Source of the DNA: an uncultured Anaerolineaceae bacterium
Lineage (GTDB): Bacteria > Chloroflexota > Anaerolineae > Anaerolineales > Anaerolineaceae
Assembly (NCBI GenBank): GCA_937907495.1
Contig: CALESS010000382.1
Coordinates: 1 to 12,643, forward strand
DNA length: 12,643 nucleotides
Direction: 5' to 3'
Below, piece by piece: positions 8,837-12,643 of this stretch. Positions within the stretch are counted from its first letter, which is position 1; every line of letters starts with the position of its first letter. The notes under the pieces are model-generated. The model was not told the origin of the DNA. It saw nothing but the letters and a program-made list of their open reading frames with translations, and did no database searches. The translations under genes were made by a program, and so were the position numbers.

Positions 8837-8859
8837 ATTGTCAGTACAATATGGACAAT
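8837..8859. promoter_or_regulatory. Inverted repeat ATTGTC-N11-GACAAT, possible operator
   Basis: A perfect 6-bp inverted repeat (8837-8842 and 8854-8859) encloses a tighter nested one, ATTGT-CAGT-ACAAT (8837-8850). It lies downstream of the predicted plus-strand promoter and upstream of the gene start, where a repressor could act. The same half-site core TTGTC/GACAA also occurs at 8756-8760 and 8779-8783. The repeat is seen directly; its role as an operator is a guess. Confidence 0.3.
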
Positions 8860-8877
8860 CTGGAAAAATCAGGGATA

Positions 8878-8889
8878 ATGGATAGTTAG
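8878..8889 (+). other. Three-codon leader ORF (Met-Asp-Ser-stop) overlapping the next start
   Basis: ATG GAT AGT TAG ends in TAGTG, so its stop shares a base with the GTG start at 8889. AGGG (8871-8874) lies just 3 bases before this ATG but 14 bases before the GTG. Ribosomes might terminate here and restart on the GTG. This may equally be chance. Confidence 0.2.
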
Positions 8890-11312
8890 TGAAGAAAAAT
8901 GGTTTTTTCCTCTCCTTCCTGGCAGGGGTGTCCGTACTATTGGCCGCGCTCCTGGTGTTTATTTTTAACATTTCTCCCGTTTCTTCTTCTCCGCTCGCTC
9001 AAACCTCCCCCACTCCTCCGTCACCCCTGCCGGAGCGCGAACGGCCAATCATCCGGGTAACCGGAGACCAAAATTACCCGCCTTACAGCTTCCTGCAAAA
9101 CGGAAAACCCACCGGGTTTGATAATGAATTAATCCAGGCTGTCGGCCAGGCGATGGGGTTTGATGTCCAAATTGAACTGCTGCCCTGGAGCGAAGCCCGC
9201 CTCCGGCTGGAAAACGGTGAAGCGGATGTGATCGCGGGGATGGCTCACCTGGAAAAACGAGACCCCTATTACGATTTTTCCATCCCTACCACCAAGGTGA
9301 GCTTTGATTTGTTTGTCCGCTATTTGTCGCCCATTCACTCCCTGGAAAACCTGCGTGGGAAGTCCATCATCGTCCAACAGGGCGGTGCCATGCAAGATTA
9401 CCTGGCGGATAGCGGGTTAACCGATCAGATTGTCACGGTCACCAATGTTCCGGATGCCCTGTGGTCGCTCAACCTCGGCGACCATGATGCCGCTCTGCTT
9501 AACCGGGTGCAGGGATTGTACTTTATTAATGAATTGAACTTCGACCGCCTGCAAGCGGTCGGGGTGACCATTTCCCCCCTGGATTACGGCTTTGCCGTGC
9601 GGGAAGGAAATAGCGATCTGCTGAATGAGCTGAATGCCGGGCTGACAACCATCAAAGCCCAGGGTCTTTACAATGAAATCTATGGCAAATGGTTCAACGT
9701 TTATGAAGCCCCCCTCAGCCCCACCTCGCTGCGGCTACTGATCATCGCCCTGGCTGTTTTTCTGGTGCTCGTGCTGGGAATATTGGTTTATACCTGGGTT
9801 CTGACCAGGAAACTCCACAACCGCAACCTGCAATTAACCAAAAGCGAGCAGAAATACCACCTGCTGATTGAAAATACCTCTCAAGCGGTGGTGATTCTTT
9901 GCAACAACAAGGTGGTATACGCCAACCCCCAGGCTGAAAACATCTCCGGCTATACGCATGACGAAATCCTAACCCTCAATCCTTTCGATATTATCCATCC
10001 GGAGGACCGCCCGCGGGCCAAAGCCCGCCTTCAAGCCCGCCTCAATCATGAGGAGGTGGAGGCGAACGACTCTATTCGCATGATTAATAAGGCCGGGGAT
10101 ATTCTCATTATGCAAAGCCGGGCGGTGGAGATCGAATGGGAAGGAAAACCAGCCATTCTTTTTCTCTACTCCGACCTTACTCCCCACCACAATGCGGAAC
10201 AACAAATTCAGCAACAGGTGCAGCGCCTGGCTGCCCTGCGGGAGGTGGATGAGGCCATCACCTCCAGTATTGATATTTCACGCACGCTGGAAATCCTGTT
10301 AGACCAGGTCTTACGCCAGTTGCAAGTGGATGCCGCTGCCGTGCTCCTGTTTAACCCGCAAATGGATACCCTGGCCTACACCTCCGGGCGCGGCTTTTTT
10401 ACCTCCCTCATGTCCACCACGCGCCTGAAACGCGGCCAGGGTTTTGCCTGGCGGGCATTCCTCTCCCGAAAACCGGTCTACGTGCCGGATATGGCGGGGG
10501 TATCAAGTGATTTAATGAATACCGCCGTGCTGGAAACCGAAGGTCTGGTGGCCTATTATGCCATCCCCCTCGAATCCAAAGGAGAAATCAAGGGCGTCAT
10601 CGAACTCTTCCACCGTTCAACGTTTCCCATCACGCCAGATTGGATGAGCTTTGCGGATTCCATTGCCCGCCAGGCCGCCATCGCCATTGACAACGCCAGC
10701 CTGTTCTCGGATTTGCAGGTTGCCAACCGGGATCTGACGCTGGCCTATGATGACACCATCCGCGGCTGGGCCATCGCCCTCGAGTTGCGGGATGGGGAGA
10801 CGGAAGGCCATTCCCAGCGCGTGACCGAAATGGCAGAACGCCTGGCCCGCGCCATGGGCCTGCCAGAAGAATTGCTCACCCACATCCGGCGCGGCGCCTT
10901 GCTGCACGATATCGGCAAAATGGCGATTCCGGATAGCATCCTCTTTAAACCCGGGCCGCTGACCCGTGAAGAACGTGAAGTCATGCGCCGTCACCCGGTC
11001 TATGCCTATGATTTGCTGGCAACCATTGATTTCTTGCGCCCGGCATTGGATATCCCCTACAGCCATCATGAGCGCTGGAATGGCACAGGCTATCCACTCG
11101 GATTGCTGGGTGAGCAGATCCCGCTGGCTGCCCGGATATTCTCGGTGGTGGATGTGTGGGATGCACTCAGTTCAGACCGCCCTTACCGGGCAGCCTGGCC
11201 GAAAGAAGATATTCTCAGCTACCTGGTGGAACAATCCGGCAAGCAATTCGACCCGGATGTGGTAAAGGTGTTCATTCACCTCCTCGAGCAGCAGAGCCAA
11301 CAAACTGCTTAA
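8889..11312 (+). CDS. Membrane receptor: periplasmic solute-binding domain-TM-PAS-GAF-HD-GYP (predicted cyclic di-GMP phosphodiesterase)
   Basis: This 807-residue protein is predicted to sense a small solute outside the membrane and hydrolyse cyclic di-GMP inside. The N-terminus has a Lys-rich start and a hydrophobic helix (8-27), then a Pro/Ser linker. An SBP_bac_3 (amino-acid-binding-like) domain spans about 53-273 (YPPYSF, GFDNEL, and R124 in the usual ligand-carboxylate position). A transmembrane helix covers about 282-304, followed by PAS (317-435) and GAF (448-605). HD-GYP spans about 618-800 with H641, HDIGK (673-677), H702, HHERWNGTGYP (726-736) and D755, so the metal-binding set looks intact. 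The GTG start is weakly supported by its RBS but is needed for the signal/anchor helix. The usual ligand-amine Asp appears to be Asn205 (DHDAALLN), so the ligand may not be a standard amino acid. It is a single-gene unit divergent from the large secreted protein. Confidence 0.93.
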   Translation: MKKNGFFLSFLAGVSVLLAALLVFIFNISPVSSSPLAQTSPTPPSPLPERERPIIRVTGDQNYPPYSFLQNGKPTGFDNELIQAVGQAMGFDVQIELLPWSEARLRLENGEADVIAGMAHLEKRDPYYDFSIPTTKVSFDLFVRYLSPIHSLENLRGKSIIVQQGGAMQDYLADSGLTDQIVTVTNVPDALWSLNLGDHDAALLNRVQGLYFINELNFDRLQAVGVTISPLDYGFAVREGNSDLLNELNAGLTTIKAQGLYNEIYGKWFNVYEAPLSPTSLRLLIIALAVFLVLVLGILVYTWVLTRKLHNRNLQLTKSEQKYHLLIENTSQAVVILCNNKVVYANPQAENISGYTHDEILTLNPFDIIHPEDRPRAKARLQARLNHEEVEANDSIRMINKAGDILIMQSRAVEIEWEGKPAILFLYSDLTPHHNAEQQIQQQVQRLAALREVDEAITSSIDISRTLEILLDQVLRQLQVDAAAVLLFNPQMDTLAYTSGRGFFTSLMSTTRLKRGQGFAWRAFLSRKPVYVPDMAGVSSDLMNTAVLETEGLVAYYAIPLESKGEIKGVIELFHRSTFPITPDWMSFADSIARQAAIAIDNASLFSDLQVANRDLTLAYDDTIRGWAIALELRDGETEGHSQRVTEMAERLARAMGLPEELLTHIRRGALLHDIGKMAIPDSILFKPGPLTREEREVMRRHPVYAYDLLATIDFLRPALDIPYSHHERWNGTGYPLGLLGEQIPLAARIFSVVDVWDALSSDRPYRAAWPKEDILSYLVEQSGKQFDPDVVKVFIHLLEQQSQQTA

Positions 11313-11316
11313 TCAG

Positions 11317-11347
11317 CACCTCCCGGTCTCAGCCGGGAGGTGTTTTT
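11317..11347 (+). terminator. Strong intrinsic terminator after the HD-GYP gene
   Basis: CACCTCCCGG (11317-11326) pairs perfectly with CCGGGAGGTG (11333-11342) around a 6-base loop and is followed directly by TTTTT (11343-11347). It begins 5 bases after the stop. The opposite orientation lacks a T-run, so it is a poor terminator for the convergent gene ending at 11387. Confidence 0.92.
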
Positions 11348-11386
11348 CAGTTAACGGATGGCGGATCGCCCACTAAGCCGGGTTTA

Positions 11387-12643
11387 TTACTGGCTGATCG
11401 AATCCATGTAGGCTTTGATGGTCGGCACGCCGCTCAATTTTTCCAGGAAGAAGTTGTTGACAATGTTGATCACCTCAGCCCGGGCAGCTTCCGCCTGGGG
11501 AGAGAGCTGCTGACCGGGCTGCTCCTTGGAGAGAATATCGCGGAAGCGCAGCAACAAGCGGACGATTTCCACTTCCTTCTCCCCTTCCATCATGCGCACA
11601 ATCGTCAGCACTAATTGATCGGTCTGCCCCAGCAGCACATCCAGCAAAATGGTGGAACCCGGTTTGAAGCAATCATCCACCGTGCGAATGAGGGACCACA
11701 CCTGGTAGAGGATGGTGGTCGGTTCATCAAACAACTCACGCAGAAAGGCGGCTTCTTCGTAACGGCCTGTCAGGCGGAAGATGTTGTACATGCGCTTGGC
11801 CACCTTGCCATAATTCAGGTCGCGGGTCAGGTACTTTTTGACTTCTTTCTCCAGTGCTTTCACGTAGTCATCCATGGCATCGCTGGCCACATGTTTGGAT
11901 AACTTGCTGAAAACGGGGATCGAATCCGCCTCCAGGTAAACCTCCTGAAAATAGGGGTCCATATACCCATCCAACGGGATGATGGCTCCCTGTGGGTCCT
12001 CCCAGGTTACATCCAGCATGTTGCTGGCATTGACCAGGTTGCGGTTCTCATTATCAGCCACCACCCAATCCAGCTTGCACCAACCGGGGTCATTTTGCAC
12101 ATCTTCCCAGCGCAGGGTGGCCGGGGTGGCATCCGGCAGGGCGTAATCGGCCAATTTGCCCGCCACCACCTCGCCGGCGGACCACGAAACCGGCATGCCT
12201 TTTTTCACCGGCTTGCCATCCCGCAACGCATCTACCGGGTAATTTCCAAATTTAACCTCAATCAATTGAAAATCTGGGCCTTTCAGGGTATCCAGGGCTT
12301 TGGCACGCATGATCTGCGCCAGGATGTGGCAGGCTTCCTCCCGGCTGGCAGCGATGATATTCACCCGTTCAAAATAATCGGCATCACCGGGGTAGGTTTG
12401 AATTTTGGACTGGGCTGCAGAGCCAGAAAGGGCAAGGGCTGTTTCCACCCGGCCGGGTTGATCGGGAAAGCCCACCAGGGAACCGATGCGGCGGAAGTGC
12501 GCCAACTGGCCGGGGCTGAAATCCAGCATGGTGATACGGTGGCCAAACACACCGGATTGGGTATCCATCACCACCTCATCCCCCGTCTGGGTGGTGGCAA
12601 TGGCCGTCAGCCATTGCATGGCCTCTTCTTCATCCAATTCCAC
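11387..12643 (-). CDS. Unrecognised protein with nucleotidyltransferase-like motifs (5' end outside the window)
   Basis: The frame is open to the window edge, so 418 codons are seen and the first visible codon, GTG, may or may not be the start. I do not recognise a named family. From the first visible codon, residues 72-92 show LSGSAAQSK...YPGDADYFE: a Gly-Ser turn followed about ten residues later by D-x-D on a hydrophobic strand, as in Pol-beta-fold nucleotidyltransferases (poly(A) polymerase, CCA-adding and related). A third carboxylate could be E129 (LIEVKFG) or D192 (KLDWVV). The C-terminal half, from about 245, is mostly helical (KVAKRMYNIFRLTGRYEEA), as accessory domains of such enzymes often are. 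There is no signal peptide in the visible part and no membrane helix. It converges on the HD-GYP gene with 74 bases between. The ORF is certain; the function is tentative. Confidence 0.8.
   Translation of the reverse strand: MELDEEEAMQWLTAIATTQTGDEVVMDTQSGVFGHRITMLDFSPGQLAHFRRIGSLVGFPDQPGRVETALALSGSAAQSKIQTYPGDADYFERVNIIAASREEACHILAQIMRAKALDTLKGPDFQLIEVKFGNYPVDALRDGKPVKKGMPVSWSAGEVVAGKLADYALPDATPATLRWEDVQNDPGWCKLDWVVADNENRNLVNASNMLDVTWEDPQGAIIPLDGYMDPYFQEVYLEADSIPVFSKLSKHVASDAMDDYVKALEKEVKKYLTRDLNYGKVAKRMYNIFRLTGRYEEAAFLRELFDEPTTILYQVWSLIRTVDDCFKPGSTILLDVLLGQTDQLVLTIVRMMEGEKEVEIVRLLLRFRDILSKEQPGQQLSPQAEAARAEVINIVNNFFLEKLSGVPTIKAYMDSISQ

Noticed and set aside
8610..8888. A cyclic di-GMP riboswitch upstream of either divergent gene
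   Set aside because: This was an attractive idea given the neighbours, but I could not see a GEMM-like conserved core or paired helices in either predicted leader. A covariance-model search with Infernal would settle it.
11360..11370. GGCG-GAT-CGCC hairpin between the convergent genes
   Set aside because: The stem is only 4 bp and no T-run follows on either strand, so it is not supported as a terminator for the minus-strand gene.
11156..11614. Plus-strand open frame spanning the end of the HD-GYP gene and the start of the convergent gene
   Set aside because: It runs through a strong terminator and overlaps two well-supported genes, and its product shows no recognisable motif.
12251..12388. 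Reading the GDAD...EVK residues as a PD-(D/E)xK nuclease site
   Set aside because: The EVK triplet fits, but the Gly-Ser turn just before D-x-D and the helical C-terminal half fit a nucleotidyltransferase better. The nuclease option is kept only as an alternative.

Overview
The window reads as a chromosomal stretch from a bacterium with a moderately GC-rich genome, most likely a Chloroflexota of the Anaerolineae type. That placement is inference. It rests on the very large secreted mosaic protein built from carboxypeptidase-regulatory-like, Ig-like, propeller and jelly-roll modules, on its short C-terminal tail (FMPVISR), and on the dense PAS/GAF signalling proteins. No rRNA, tRNA, CRISPR array, insertion sequence or phage gene was seen.

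Layout: (1) positions 2-3213, plus strand: the 3' end of a HisKA_2-type sensor histidine kinase, followed two bases later by a response regulator with the order REC-PAS-PAS-PAS-GAF-GGDEF. The pair looks like a two-component system whose output is cyclic di-GMP synthesis. (2) A bidirectional terminator lies near 3230-3267. (3) Positions 3297-8609, minus strand: one 1770-residue secreted mosaic protein. (4) Positions 8610-8888: an AT-rich divergent intergenic region with back-to-back sigma70-like promoters and repeated TTGTC/GACAA half-sites. (5) Positions 8889-11312, plus strand: a membrane receptor made of a periplasmic solute-binding domain, a transmembrane helix, PAS, GAF and HD-GYP, predicted to degrade cyclic di-GMP. 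It ends in a strong intrinsic terminator. (6) Positions 11387-12643, minus strand: a 5'-truncated gene for a protein I do not recognise by name, with motifs resembling a Pol-beta-type nucleotidyltransferase.

Working model (inference): a predicted cyclic di-GMP synthase and a predicted solute-sensing cyclic di-GMP phosphodiesterase flank a giant surface or secreted protein with adhesin-like modules. The phosphodiesterase gene shares a divergent promoter region with it. This fits a locus in which external solutes and a kinase signal set cyclic di-GMP levels and thereby surface attachment. The sequence shows the gene arrangement and catalytic motifs, but not the regulatory link.
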